The notes under the pieces were generated by a model, which was not told where the DNA came from, searched no databases, and worked only from the letters and a program-made list of their open reading frames with translations. 64,000 bases of DNA from contig NC_051066.1 in assembly GCF_004664715.2 (NCBI RefSeq), positions 82,919,735-82,983,734 on the forward strand. Reading direction: 5' to 3'. Position 1 is the stretch's first letter. Each line of letters begins with the position of its first letter. The stretch comes from Peromyscus leucopus. Lineage: Eukaryota; Chordata; Mammalia; Rodentia; Cricetidae. Of this stretch, positions 1 through 11,070 are shown in pieces. The translations under genes were made by a program, and so were the position numbers.

Positions 1-2380
1 CACACTTCACTTATCTACATATATGCTGAGTAATTCACTAAACAAAATATTCTCCAAGTTCATCAGTGGTACTACCAATTACAAGATTCTGTATTTTTGA
101 AGAGCTGAATAATTTTCCATGGTGCATGCTTACCTCATTTATCTGTTGATACACAGCAGCTATTTCTTTATCCTGACTATTGTTATTAGTGTTTCAATAA
201 GTATGGGATAATAATTTCATTTTTTTGGTAATATTCCAGGAAGTATGAGTGCCAGATGCTGTGGTATTTAGTGTTTCAAGTCAGTAACATACTATTCAAA
301 CAGCATCACCTGTAACAACATACATTTCCACAAAACAGTACTTTAGGCAGTCTGTTTGTGTATTGTGGCTAAAATTTATCTTCTGTGTTTTGACATTTTG
401 AAAAGAACCATTATAATATTATTCATTGTTCCATTTAAGGATTGATCAAAGTCGAGTTCTCTTCATTTTATTTCTTAAGAGGCATGTACATTTCTCATAC
501 TGTTTCTACGACACCAGACCAGGTAAGCATGTACATGAATTCCATAAGAGCCCCTATCATGTACTAGCAGTATTTGTGACTTCCTATTTTTTTCTCTGTG
601 AGTACTGTGAGATAAAGATTCAGAATTGAATAGGGTTGGCAAGCATCTTTAAAGAGATGAACCAATCCATTCCTTACCTAGGAAAATAAATCAACACTCA
701 TTTGCTCATCTACTATTTTTCCTTTTAGTAAATAGAATGGTTAAAACATTGACCAGTACCATACCCAACTTTATATATTCATGTCCATGCTGGTAGATAT
801 TTTTGTATTTTTCATGTATCTGTGACATTAAAAAGCATTTTATTAGGGCCTAGGATAAAAAAGCAAAAAAAAAAAAAAAAAAAAAAAAGTAAATATTCAA
901 CCTGAATCTTTGTTTCCAAGGAAACTCAGATATGGTAGAGAGAATTATATATATTCTCCATGAAAAGTAGAAGTGAAAGCCTAAGACAGCAATCTGATGG
1001 TTTTGAGGGAATGATTACCCTCAACTGCAGAAAAAAATGAAACAAATATAACATTGATAAACTTTTCCATAGTCTTTGTGTTTGAGATGATTTTGAAATG
1101 TTGTCTTGAGATGGTTTGGAAATACTTTCAGAGTCATGATCAGGTTGATGAGTTAGCTGGTAGGGCATCTTGTCTAAGTGAATGCTCTTCGGTTAGACTG
1201 GTACAGCAAGCACATGCTGTTTCTTATATGATAGGCCATTGCAGAGGCAGCTACTAACCACTGATGCAAGGGACCGCAGTGTGAGAGAATATGAAAATCT
1301 GTCAGTCATGCATCCTGACGGGTCAATAAATATACTCTTGTGCTTGTTCTGTTTCCCAGCCAAATGCCTTGAGCATGTGGCTTTCAGTTACTATTGGTAG
1401 ATTGTCATTCAAATGCATTGCTCAAAAAAACTAAATTCCAATGTGTATCTTTGTAGAAAGCAAAAGCCCCAGACAAGATGCTCCCCTTGCTTGTGTACTT
1501 GATCTTACACTTAGTTATTTTGTAATAGTTCAGTGTAAAAACATAGCAAACTCCAACAATCTCACTAAATCTGAATTTTCAGCAAATCTCTTGCACTGGC
1601 ACTTGTAGTTTATCAGTGTTGGTGTGGGTGTGTTCACTGAAGCTCACTTACAGTACCCAGTGAACATGTTGGAACATAGTGTACAACTTATGCAGAACTA
1701 CTTGGTATTATGATGATTCTCTATAAGGCATAAACTTTGCAGATGGAAAAAGCCATGTAAGTAAATGAAGATGTTTCAAAAGAGCGACCACCTATGGAGA
1801 GAAGAGTGGGTGACTGTAAGAAAGGAAGCTTTATGTTAGAAGTTCTTGGGTAGGATGGGTGGGAGAAAGACAAATAACTTTGATGACTTTGCAAATAGAG
1901 AGTACCTGATGGAACCCAGAATGATAGCTTCTAAAGAAAGGAATTAGTTTTCAAAAAGCATACTAAGAACTAAGCTCTGCTTGGGGAGAAAACCCAACAA
2001 AATTGGCTCATATTCACTGGTAAGGGAATAGGTAATTTTATAATTAAATGAAAGGCTCTCATGTTGTCCTCTGGACTGATTTCATATTTATAACACATAG
2101 TAAAATAAAATTGAAGGCTTTGTAACAAAATTTTACTTTACTAAGTAGCTGTCAGATATCAGCATTTATTTGCAAAGTCAAATTATTTATACACACAATT
2201 TACAAGAATCAGTAATTAAGTCTGCATGCTGAGCTTTATTTTGATAGTTGTTTCCATGGTGTGGTGATGCTGTTTTGCATTTTTAGTGCTTCCCATTATG
2301 TTAGGTGAGTTTAATATTTCCTTTGTTTTATACCTTACATTTTAGATTATTATGCAAAACATTCAATGGGCAAACTGATT
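1..2380. other. Unrecognised AT-rich single-copy DNA with an A24 tract
   Basis: No gene, exon or repeat family is recognised here. Open frames are short and lack protein-like composition. The one distinct feature is a run of 24 A residues at 865-888. It could be the tail of an old retrocopy, but the upstream sequence is not recognisable and I see no target-site duplication. Confidence 0.5.
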
Positions 2381-2450
2381 TTGCCTACAATCTATGTGAG
2401 GATCTGGTTTGTCGTATTTTTGATGAGCTTTAAAGTGTTGATAAATTTGT
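2381..2450 (+). repeat. Left arm of a perfect 70-bp inverted duplication
   Basis: These 70 bases are the exact reverse complement of 3401-3470, compared base by base over the whole length. Identity stops sharply at both ends. The arm starts with ttgcctacaa and ends with ataaatttgt. It does not resemble a SINE, LINE, LTR or transposon end that I know. Confidence 0.95.
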
Positions 2451-3037
2451 AAGTGATGTGTTGACTGTTTTTTTTTACACACAATCAGCTCTTTTACTCA
2501 GTAGCAAGATTACATAAAAGTTATTACTATTATTATTATTATCATTGTTACTCCACGAGTTCCCTATACAAGAATTACAATACTGAAGAATTCAACATTC
2601 TGGGAGAGTGGAGTAGGTTGTGTGCTTAGGTGTTCATGATAGGGATCATTTTCTTGCTTCCAAACTGGAGTATAACCCTTTAAAAGGTTTATTGTCAGAC
2701 CTTATATTAAATTACAAGATTTAAATACTAGAATTTAGAAACTGACCTATGAAGATATGTTCTGTTTATAGGTTTGTTTATTTGATTTTTCCCTCCTGCT
2801 TTTTGCCTCCTTATTTATTAGGACATACCTAAGACAGTGCCAGAAAATTGTACAAGCTCATCATACAAATGTATGCTTAAAGTACCTATGCCATGTTGCT
2901 TAGTGATTATGATGCTGAATGTGGTACCTACTATAAGGCAGAGATCTACAGATGTGTCACGACTTTGTTATCCTTCAGATACCAGTTTTCAATGCCTCAT
3001 CTCTTTTGAAATCAGAATAGTCCAAGATTTGCATTAA
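2451..3037. other. Spacer between the inverted arms, unrecognised part
   Basis: AT-rich sequence with a short ATT microsatellite near 2521-2541. Nothing coding is recognised. Together with the MIR that follows it makes up the 950-bp spacer of the inverted duplication. Confidence 0.5.
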
Positions 3038-3228
3038 TTAGTTTAAAATCCAGCTCTGGTATTTCAGCTATGAGATCATGGGACAATTGGTTATATTCTC
3101 CATTCTTGCTTTCTCTCATCTTTAAAATGAAGACAATAGCATTTCCAGTGCTGAGATAAACATATGAAATGAGCACATACAAAGTGCCTAGTTCAGAGTC
3201 TTCAACTTGGAAGAACTCAACAGAAAAG
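3038..3228 (+). mobile_element. MIR SINE, diverged, plus strand
   Basis: The order of motifs follows the MIR core and tail: a stretch like 'ccagctctggtatttcagctatgagatcatggg', then 'ctcatctttaaaatgaagacaatagcat', then 'aaagtgcctagttcagag'. These correspond to the well-known MIR segments for the 'tctgtaaaatgg' and 'agtgcctggcacatag' regions. It is an ancient mammalian tRNA-derived SINE, not expected to be active. Confidence 0.7.
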
Positions 3229-3400
3229 TCTTAGTAAAACAAGGTTTAAGATGAAAACATATGGGTGCCTGTTTCTATATCTTTGTTCTATTTCTGTCCA
3301 TATGTGAAATTCACACTTGGAAGATGGGCTCAAATAGCCTTCTTTAGCCCATTTGCAAGCTAGAAATGTACCACAAAGACTTTGATATTTTCATAGATGT

Positions 3401-3470
3401 ACAAATTTATCAACACTTTAAAGCTCATCAAAAATACGACAAACCAGATCCTCACATAGATTGTAGGCAA
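3401..3470 (-). repeat. Right arm of a perfect 70-bp inverted duplication
   Basis: Exact reverse complement of 2381-2450. The flanks on either side (tcatagatgt before, gttatactgt after) do not match the flanks of the other arm, so the duplicated block is sharply bounded. Which arm is the original cannot be told from this sequence alone. Confidence 0.95.
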
Positions 3471-4967
3471 GTTATACTGTTATATTTAAAGCATTTATGT
3501 TTTCAATAGCATGTCAAACCTTTGCTTTTCCCTTTTATAAATATTTTAGAAGTGATCTTGAGCATCCTTGTCTGCAGCTTGTGGTGAGAGTTCTTTCTAG
3601 CCGGTCTCTTTGAAGAGAACAGTTGTACATCTTGACTAATCGGGCTTAGTTCGAAGAGGTAACACTGACACGTGTAGATCAAAATATTAATAGAGCCTCA
3701 GAATGTGCAGCCTTCTTGACAAAGTTTAGGATGTGAACTTTCATAATCTGGGATTTCTGGCAATGGCAAAAGCAACAGTATACTAAGTGATTTTCTGTTC
3801 TAACGCTAAACCCTTTTGAGTATTCCTTCTCATGAATGGAGAGCAAATTAAGGAAATTCCATTAATCATCCTCACAAATAAACATCCAGTCTCAGATTGC
3901 TATGAGTAAAAGGGTATAGGTTCATTCCCAGTTTTGACACTATTGTTTTAGTTTTCTTATAGCCAAATTCATGTTTTGGAAGATATAGTCCAGAACATTG
4001 TAATGGTCATCTTACTGTTTGAAGTTGACTGAGCCAGGAGGGATGCACATTCATGAATCAATCCTTAATATATTAAGAGTAATAATAAGAAAAAGGTCCT
4101 TTGAGTTTGAGGTTAGGCATCTCTCTGCAACATCATATCTTTGGGTTTAAATGAAGGCTAGGTATCATTGAACTTCCCAACTGGAGTCCATCTGCGGGAG
4201 AAAGGAGACTGTGATGATAATGAATTGCTGTAATGAGACTTTTCATATATGAGGCTTCCCGGCCTATTTCAGCTAACTCTAGCCTTAATGTCTAAGAACA
4301 TTCCCATAGCATGCTCTAGCCCCAGAGAGCTCTAGTTGAAGAATTCCTACTCAGCTGTGGAAAGGCAATTACTTATTCCTAAAGCAGCCCCCTCAAGTTA
4401 AACTCTTGTGTGAACATAATGAATGACAAAGTAGTTTGAATCATCCACAGCACATCTGTGGAACTTGGGGAAAGTTTGCCACAATATAGAACAGACAAAG
4501 CCAACTAACATCCCTGATTAAAAGTGATTTTTACCTTCAGTTGAAATGATCTAAGAAACAGCTGCCAGGTGAGCTGGGCGAACGTGGGTGAGAGGAGCAT
4601 CTAGGAGCATCTCCACAGATGAGGAGACTCATTTGTATTTATTTATTTATTTCTGCCACAGGGAAGCGGGGAGGAAAGGCAAGCGTATATTGCAGAGTAA
4701 TTTATTGAACCAACGAAAATGTCATGAAAACACTTCAGAATTGTACTGTGTGGGAGACAAACATGACTTTAGATTCTGGGACAGGCTCAACATTCAGTTT
4801 CGACAAGGCAAATGACAAGTTGTTCACAAAACTTAAAATAGCTAGATGAAGAATATAAGTTACACACATATTAAAATAAAAAGCTCTGCGATGATTAATT
4901 AACAGGGAAGTTGAGTTACACAATTTCACTTTTCTGCCTTTTGATAAAAGAAATATATGCATACATG
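3471..4967. other. Unrecognised single-copy DNA
   Basis: No repeat family or coding segment is recognised. A short (ATTT)n patch lies at about 4635-4652. Nothing else stands out. Confidence 0.5.
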
Positions 4968-4972
4968 GTGTG

Positions 4973-5041
<69 letters not shown>
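4968..5041 (+). repeat. (GT)n microsatellite
   Basis: Nearly pure GT repeat of about 37 units with one interruption (TTTG) near 4987. The open frame on the opposite strand is an artefact of the repeat. Confidence 0.97.
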
Positions 5042-5042
<1 letters not shown>

Positions 5043-5559
5043 CTCTAGTGATAAGAGGAAAATGGGAGTTCTTTGCTTGGTTTTCCTTATTTTGAACACA
5101 TAATGAAAAAATGTAGAACTATAAATTACTATACAACTCATCTCATCTGAAGCCCTCAAGCTAGAGAAGAAAAAATAGAGCCCCCAACTCTGAGGAAGGA
5201 AGACATGCCATCTGTGAAAGATCTGTATGACAGGGAAGAATAAACACGGCACAGACTGAGCCAATTGAAATGGCTTGTTTTGGTCATCATGGTGACTGTG
5301 GGAAATTCCCCATTTTCCTTGTTTCTTGTGAATTCTGCTGCCTCACTGTATCATAAATATATTGTTTATTCACTCAAAAAATAGATGGATTACATGTTTA
5401 TTTTTTTTTATCTCATGAGTACTTAGAATTTCTAGTCCTGTTCAATTTTGTCTTCTCCAGCTAGTGAACTAATATGTTATTATTGTAGATGAAGTATAAA
5501 TATTCTGTATAAAGCATTAAAGTTGTAACATGAATATGATTAAAATTACAGTTAATAAC
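5042..5559. other. Unrecognised AT-rich DNA
   Basis: No coding segment or named repeat is recognised between the GT repeat and the split MIR. Confidence 0.5.
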
Positions 5560-6020
5560 TGACCCTTCCTGAGAGTTCAGAGTACTGTATTAAAAATTAT
5601 ACACATACAAACAGACATATTTATAATATATATCGAAAACCCTCATAGCAACTCTATAACATGTAATTCTATTTTGATTTTTAATGTCTTACTTCCATAC
5701 ATTTATTGCATATAATAAAGTGCTTAATTATGTCATTTCATGCATATACATAATATATTTTGATTATATTCATGTCCAGCTTCCTCTTTTTTCCTCTTCT
5801 AAGGCACAATTTGGTCTAGTCACTTGGCCATGGACATAGACAAACACCTCTTTCTCTATTAATAGTGTTTCAACACTGAATCTTGGAAACTAGTTTGCTC
5901 TATCATTTCTCAAGTATAAGTTCATCTTACAAAAGAAGAAACTAAAATAAAATGCAAATGAGTTTCAAAAGGCATAAAGTCAGAAACTGGTAGGATTGGA
6001 GGATGATCTAGCTTGGTGTT
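5560..6020 (-). mobile_element. MIR SINE on minus strand, split by a later insertion
   Basis: The left part (about 5560-5663) carries 'ccctcatagcaactctataac', which matches the antisense MIR segment for 'cctcacaacaaccctatga'. The right part (about 5925-6020) has 'atcttacaaaagaagaaact' and 'aaagtcagaaactgg', matching the antisense 'cattttacagatgaggaaact' region. About 260 bp of foreign sequence separates two parts that are adjacent in MIR. Confidence 0.5.
5664..5924 (-). mobile_element. Probable L1 3'-end fragment inserted in MIR
   Basis: The stretch 'atatattttgattatattca' followed by a pyrimidine-rich run (cttcctcttttttcctcttct) is the usual look of an antisense rodent L1 3' terminus. Its position between two adjacent MIR segments supports an insertion. 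Subfamily is not determined. Confidence 0.4.
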
Positions 6021-8568
6021 CTACTGTGATGATGACTACCATAAGCTCTTTAGAGCATCAGATACTGTGATAGAGTCAACAGAACTTGAAGGAAAGCCAG
6101 AAAAATATGACATGGTGAGACAGGTAACACAAAACCAACTCTGTCTGAAGATATTTGATTAGGGGCTAAGCATGTGATATACTATTAAAAATTTTAATTA
6201 TGTGATAAAGTCCTTGTTGTAAGCACTGTTTTCTTCATATAACCAGTTAAGTGCCAGCCATATGACCACTTCCTGGGGAGCTGACAGACCCTTCCCATGT
6301 GTCTGCTTCCCTTGAGCAAGGACTTTTAAACTAAGCAGGTCAATGTTGGCAACTGGCCAGGATGTCATCATGGCAGACAAATTCTTTTGAACATGCCTTG
6401 ACTGTTCCACTGAAACTTGATTCTGGCTGTGAGCCCCAATGTTGCTAAGGCTGCTGCTGCCACCACACTTCTCCTTCAGAAGGTCTTGTTCCAATCATGA
6501 CTTGCCTGGGCAACTTGCACTAACTTTGGAAAACTCCTCTAATCAAGCAACCTCCATTGAACTCTAGATGACCCTGATCACCCCACAGCTCTTTTTACTC
6601 AGGACAAGAGGAAGACCAGTTCCCCATTGACACAGCAAAAAGCCTGTGATTGACACAAGACATTTGTGACTAGTTCATAAAACAGACTTGTTTCTGGTAG
6701 AATGGAAAGGTATCTTCAAGTAAGGCTGTGAGTTTTAGGCTTATAATTTGTGCACATGTGGAATGCCCTTCTCTATAAGTCTAGTTTCTCAGTCTTATCT
6801 AGTCACTGTGGCAGCTGTCTTTCTCTCTTGTGTTACACTTCCACTTTTTCAATGCTAACTCCAGTAATGCCTTCTCTCACATGGCCTTTCAGTGTCTAAT
6901 TGTGCTCTTCATCTTGGAAGAGTGGGTGAGGTGGTTGCTCAAAGAACCTAATAGCCCTGTGGCTTTTGGCAGCAGCATGATGGAGAACTGTTCCAGAGAC
7001 CTTCCAGGAACAGAAACTAGAGGGCTGAGCCTTCAGAATGTGAGGGCTGCAAACCTTGATCTCTGGAAAAGGACTGGAGGGTAATCAATTGTTAAAAGAC
7101 AAGGGACCCAACATCTGAACTTCACTTAACCTATCTTAACTTCTTCATAACCTATCTTCTGAGGGATGGGCTACTTTCCTTCAAAGACTAGAGCAAAAAG
7201 AATCTGACCTGAGCATCTAGAGTTATAGATTTTTTTTTAAATCATTTCCTAGAGTCATAGGCCCCTGGCTTTGAAAGCTGAGATCTTGCTCTGACTTGAA
7301 CACACAGAACTATGGCCCTCCTGGGTTTCAAACTAGATGTCATAAATCTTTAGTTCTCAGGCTCTAGAGCCAGTCTTTGGGCTACAGCTCCCTGGCCACT
7401 GGCTGTTGTTACCTCAGGATTACCAACACTAAGGGAGCTTCTCTTTGCCTGTTCATGATTTCTATTCAAATATGGCAAAAGGATCTTGAGGCAGCCATTG
7501 TGACAATGGGGCCTCACAGGAAGTTTTTAAAAGCAGTTCCATCAGATGATATGTTTCTGGTTTTAGAGGTTCAGCTTGTTATGATGTAACTCCACATTTG
7601 CTGTGACAGGATTGAGAAGACACAGAGCCTCTTGCTATAGATGTCAAGTTGACTTTGTCACTGAGTTTAATATTACAAGAAGTTCTGCATTGATTGCACA
7701 TTTTCTCACTAGAAAGTTCCATAGCAACCCAAATTTGCAGATTTGGGGTGGGGCATGCCCATTATAAGACAAACATGGCTGCCTTTATTTAAAAAAAAAA
7801 ACCCAGTGAGGGTCATTTGAGTCAGAAAATGCCCCTTGATTGTTTAACTCCTATTTCCAGCATATCTATTTATATAGGTCCAAGGCCTTTATGTCAAATC
7901 CCAGCTGCTCTAATCCAGGTGTAGTCCCACACAGCAGATGAGACAGACACAACATTCCACATTTATCTTAACTCTGTCGTTTCCAAGGAAACAGTACTAA
8001 GAAGGGGCAGACGCTGACTTTTCAATGATGTATCATCCGAGTCTGCTATTCATCTTTACACATAGTTAGGCACACCAAAAGCAATACTGAGAAAAATATA
8101 CTAGAATATAGTAGTTCTCCCAAAAGAATGAAGAATGAGCATAAGTGTTAATGAATGGGTGTGTCCATGACTACTGCCAGCTTTAGGTTTATCATCTGAT
8201 AGTAAGTAAATTCAAAGGAACAATTTGTAAATGAAAAAAGCGAGTGATATTTTAGCCAAATGACCTAATGATGAATATTTTCACAGAGCATTGTACTTTC
8301 TTGTTGAATATATGAATTATGAAGATCGAAACTTATACCAGAAGGATTCTGGACATTTAAGGAGCTATACTAAGCAATAACAAGAAGAAAAAGACACTCT
8401 TAATGGATCATACCAAGAAATTATAAAACCTAGTAAATTTCTTTTTACAGTGTCTTAAGATCACCACTGATCAACAAAACATGTCCAATTTCCCAGATAA
8501 AACTGAAGTATTATTGACAATTTTATACTCTTCTAATACCTTATTTGATTGGTTTAAAATTATTTATA
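6021..8568. other. Unrecognised single-copy DNA
   Basis: No named repeat or exon is recognised. The longest open frames (about 100 codons at 6198-6494 on the minus strand, 84 at 6830-7084 on the plus strand) resemble no protein I know and have no splice or start context that supports them. A short A run lies near 7790-7801. Confidence 0.5.
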
Positions 8569-8714
8569 GCCTGGTGTGGTGACACACACCTTTAATACCA
8601 ACACTTAACATGCAGAGACAGGTGAATTTCTGTGAATTTAAGGGTAGCCTGGTCTATTATAGCATGTTCTGGGCCAGCCAGGGATGTGTAGTGAGATCTT
8701 TTCTCAAAAAAGAG
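8569..8714 (+). mobile_element. B1 SINE, diverged
   Basis: Starts 'gcctggtgtggtgacacaca', follows with 'cctttaatacc' (RNA polymerase III A-box region of 7SL-derived B1), and ends in the B1-like 'tgagatcttttctcaaaaaa' tail. It is strongly diverged from a young B1 and lies at the edge of an L2 copy. Confidence 0.8.
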
Positions 8715-8720
8715 AGTTAC

Positions 8721-9105
8721 TTATTCATTCAACCATCAAATAATAATTGGATTTCTTTGATTACAGGCTCTGTGCTAGTCTTAAACAGTTATTTTCCAAA
8801 CTGTTCTGAACCCTGCTCTCATGGGGCTTGCAGACTAGTAGGGGAAGAGAAATTAAAAACAAACATGCATAGAATGATATATGAAGTTACAAAGGTCAAC
8901 ATGTTTTGAGAGAGGTTAGTGGGTATAAAGAAATTACGATGAGATTTGGATTAGTCAGGGTGGTCAAACAAAGGTTTTCTGAAGGAGCACTGTATCCCCA
9001 TAGGGTCAGCTGGTTAGCTGCCCTTAAGAAAGACACAATGGGAAGAATTCCAGGCTGTGGAACAGAATATATAAAAAGTCTTGTAACGTGAAAGCAAATA
9101 TGATA
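8721..9105 (-). mobile_element. L2 LINE 3' region, antisense
   Basis: Several segments in order match the reverse complement of the L2 3' end: 'ttattcattcaaccatcaaa', 'ctctgtgctag', 'tgctctcatggggcttgcag', then 'agggtggtcaaacaaaggt', and finally 'gggaagaattccaggctgtg' followed by 'ggaacag'. This is an ancient mammalian LINE. The overlapping open frames are chance. Confidence 0.75.
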
Positions 9106-10624
9106 CATGTGCTAACATTCTGTCAAAAAAAGGTAGTGTGATTTGTAAGTACTTCTCCCAAGATCCTAATGCATTTGTATGTAACATCTTTTAAAATTTT
9201 AGTTTGTATTTAATCAATAATGTATTTTCTTCATTGATAAGAAGTGGTATAATTTCTGAAGATAAAATAATCAAAATAGACACTTTTGGCTTCTTGAAGT
9301 TAAAATTTAACAGAGAATCAAATATGATAATGCTAATTTTGGGGCACCATGGATTCATAGATATAAGGCATATGATCTAAGGAAGGCTAGCTTGGTAAGC
9401 TTCAAAGGAAATAAGATCTCTTTTGAGCTGTGAATGCAGATTAACATGAAGCATCAAACAAGTCCCAAAATTCCTTACACAGGCTTAAGCAGCTACCTGC
9501 TTTATGTGATCATCAGTTTTGTAAATAATGGTTGCGGTCTTGCACATTGAATGGTGGTTTAGTGGATTTAATATCGGACTGATAATCCTAGTCTCAACGA
9601 AGATATTTTCTGACTTTGTATGTAGAAATGAAGCTTGTAATTGTTCTACTTACTGAGATATATAAATAGTATACTGACACAAATATGATATGAAAACATA
9701 TTCCGAGATTGAGAGTGTCATACTTTAAAAAGCACATTTCTATCTACGTAGTATGTCTTAACCATAGTTATAACAGCCATTTATTTTAGAGCTGGTGAGT
9801 GACTGCTGGTTAAGGACTGAGCCAAGACGAGATAGGACACTTGGTTTGACATTATAAATGCCTCACCTCCAGAAAAGAAGGAGCATCCCCTTGGGGGGAA
9901 AATGCTATTGGTTGGGTCTTTCCTTAGATTGCTTAGCAATTGAAGCTGCTAGCAGGATGTTAGAGAGGATTTGCTGGAATCAACTTTGGTGAGATTTTCT
10001 TGGGAGAAATTTTACAGCATATTTTATCAGGCGATCAAGAAATAACAGCTGTTTGTGTATGAAGCATCAGTAAAGCTGCTAAGATTTATATAATCTTTAG
10101 TGTTCAACAGATTGCTGGCATTTATAAGACAGTCAGTATATGCATATGTTCATATACAGTCCTGGATGCTACCTTTCCATTGCCTTCGGAGAGGGGCTTC
10201 CTAAGAGTGAATGACTTAGAAGAGAAATAAGACAACGTACTAGAAGAAGGCTGACTGGGTGGTGGGATTCTTGGAAATCTGGGATAGTAAAAATTGTGCA
10301 ACAGAGCCAATGATAAACCCAGCACTGGTGGAATGAGACAGGAGTATGGTCAATTTCAAAACTTTTTTTTACTATCTGGTAAGTTCTAGGCCATTCTGGG
10401 TTTACATAGAGAGATTCTATCTCATGATGTATCTTTAAAGCTAATGATTACAGTGTCCACCTGTAATGGTAAAGCTATACTGTATGGAGGTTGACATCTT
10501 TCATGAAAACAAAAGCTGGATCATTTCTCTAACAGTATTCAAATCAGCAGGATCCATGACAAAAATCTTTACATGTCGTCCTCTACTTATCATCACTAAG
10601 CTGTTCATTTCAAAACTCTGATGA
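9106..10624. other. Unrecognised DNA with a possible degenerate B1
   Basis: Mostly unrecognised. At about 10318-10440 the words 'cccagcactggtggaatgag' and 'tagagagattctatctca' recall a B1 with an internal insertion, but the match is weak. A tRNA-like A-box word near 9550 is discussed among the rejected items. Confidence 0.4.
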
Positions 10625-10895
10625 CTAGGGCTAATCAGTAAAATGCTTTTTGCCAAGCATGAAGACCTGAGTTTGGATACCTATCATTCATACAAAAGCA
10701 GGGCACTGTAGCCCACATCTGTAATTCCAGTGCTATTGAGGACACAAGCAGATTTCAGGGCATACCTGGCAGCTAGTCCAGGTGAGCTCTGAGTTCAATC
10801 AGTGACCTTGTCTCAGTGAACTAAGGGTGAAGATACCCCTGGCTGACACACATGTATAAACATGGGCACACATATGAACATTTACACATACAATT
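10625..10895 (+). mobile_element. B4 / ID-B1 composite SINE
   Basis: The first part is tRNA/ID-like ('gtaaaatgctttttgccaag', 'catgaagacctgagtttgga'). The second is B1-like ('gcagggcactgtagcccaca', 'tctgtaattccagtgctatt', 'gtgaccttgtctcagtgaac'). The tail is rich in CACA/CATA. This order is that of the rodent B4 family, an ID and B1 fusion. It is diverged and presumably inactive. Confidence 0.75.
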
Positions 10896-11003
10896 AACAA
10901 TTGCATAAAAAAGGGGGAAAGGAGTTGATTGTCACTTACCCATAGTTCTATAATTCTTCAAATGAAACGAGTAATAATCTAATAATCCGACCCAAAGGGA
11001 ATC

Positions 11004-11004
<1 letters not shown>

Positions 11005-11068
<64 letters not shown>
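11005..11068 (+). repeat. (GA)n microsatellite
   Basis: Pure GA repeat of about 31 units. A long homopurine/homopyrimidine tract of this kind can adopt intramolecular triplex structures. Confidence 0.97.

Positions 11069-11070
<2 letters not shown>

Noticed and set aside
865..888. A24 tract considered as the tail of a processed pseudogene
   Set aside because: No recognisable gene body upstream, no AATAAA at the right distance and no flanking direct repeat.
9545..9605. tRNA-like stretch with an A-box-like 'tggtttagtgg' and a possible anticodon loop
   Set aside because: No T-loop (GGTTCRANTCC-type B box), no matching acceptor stem and no CCA context. Not supportable as a tRNA gene or a clear tRNA pseudogene.
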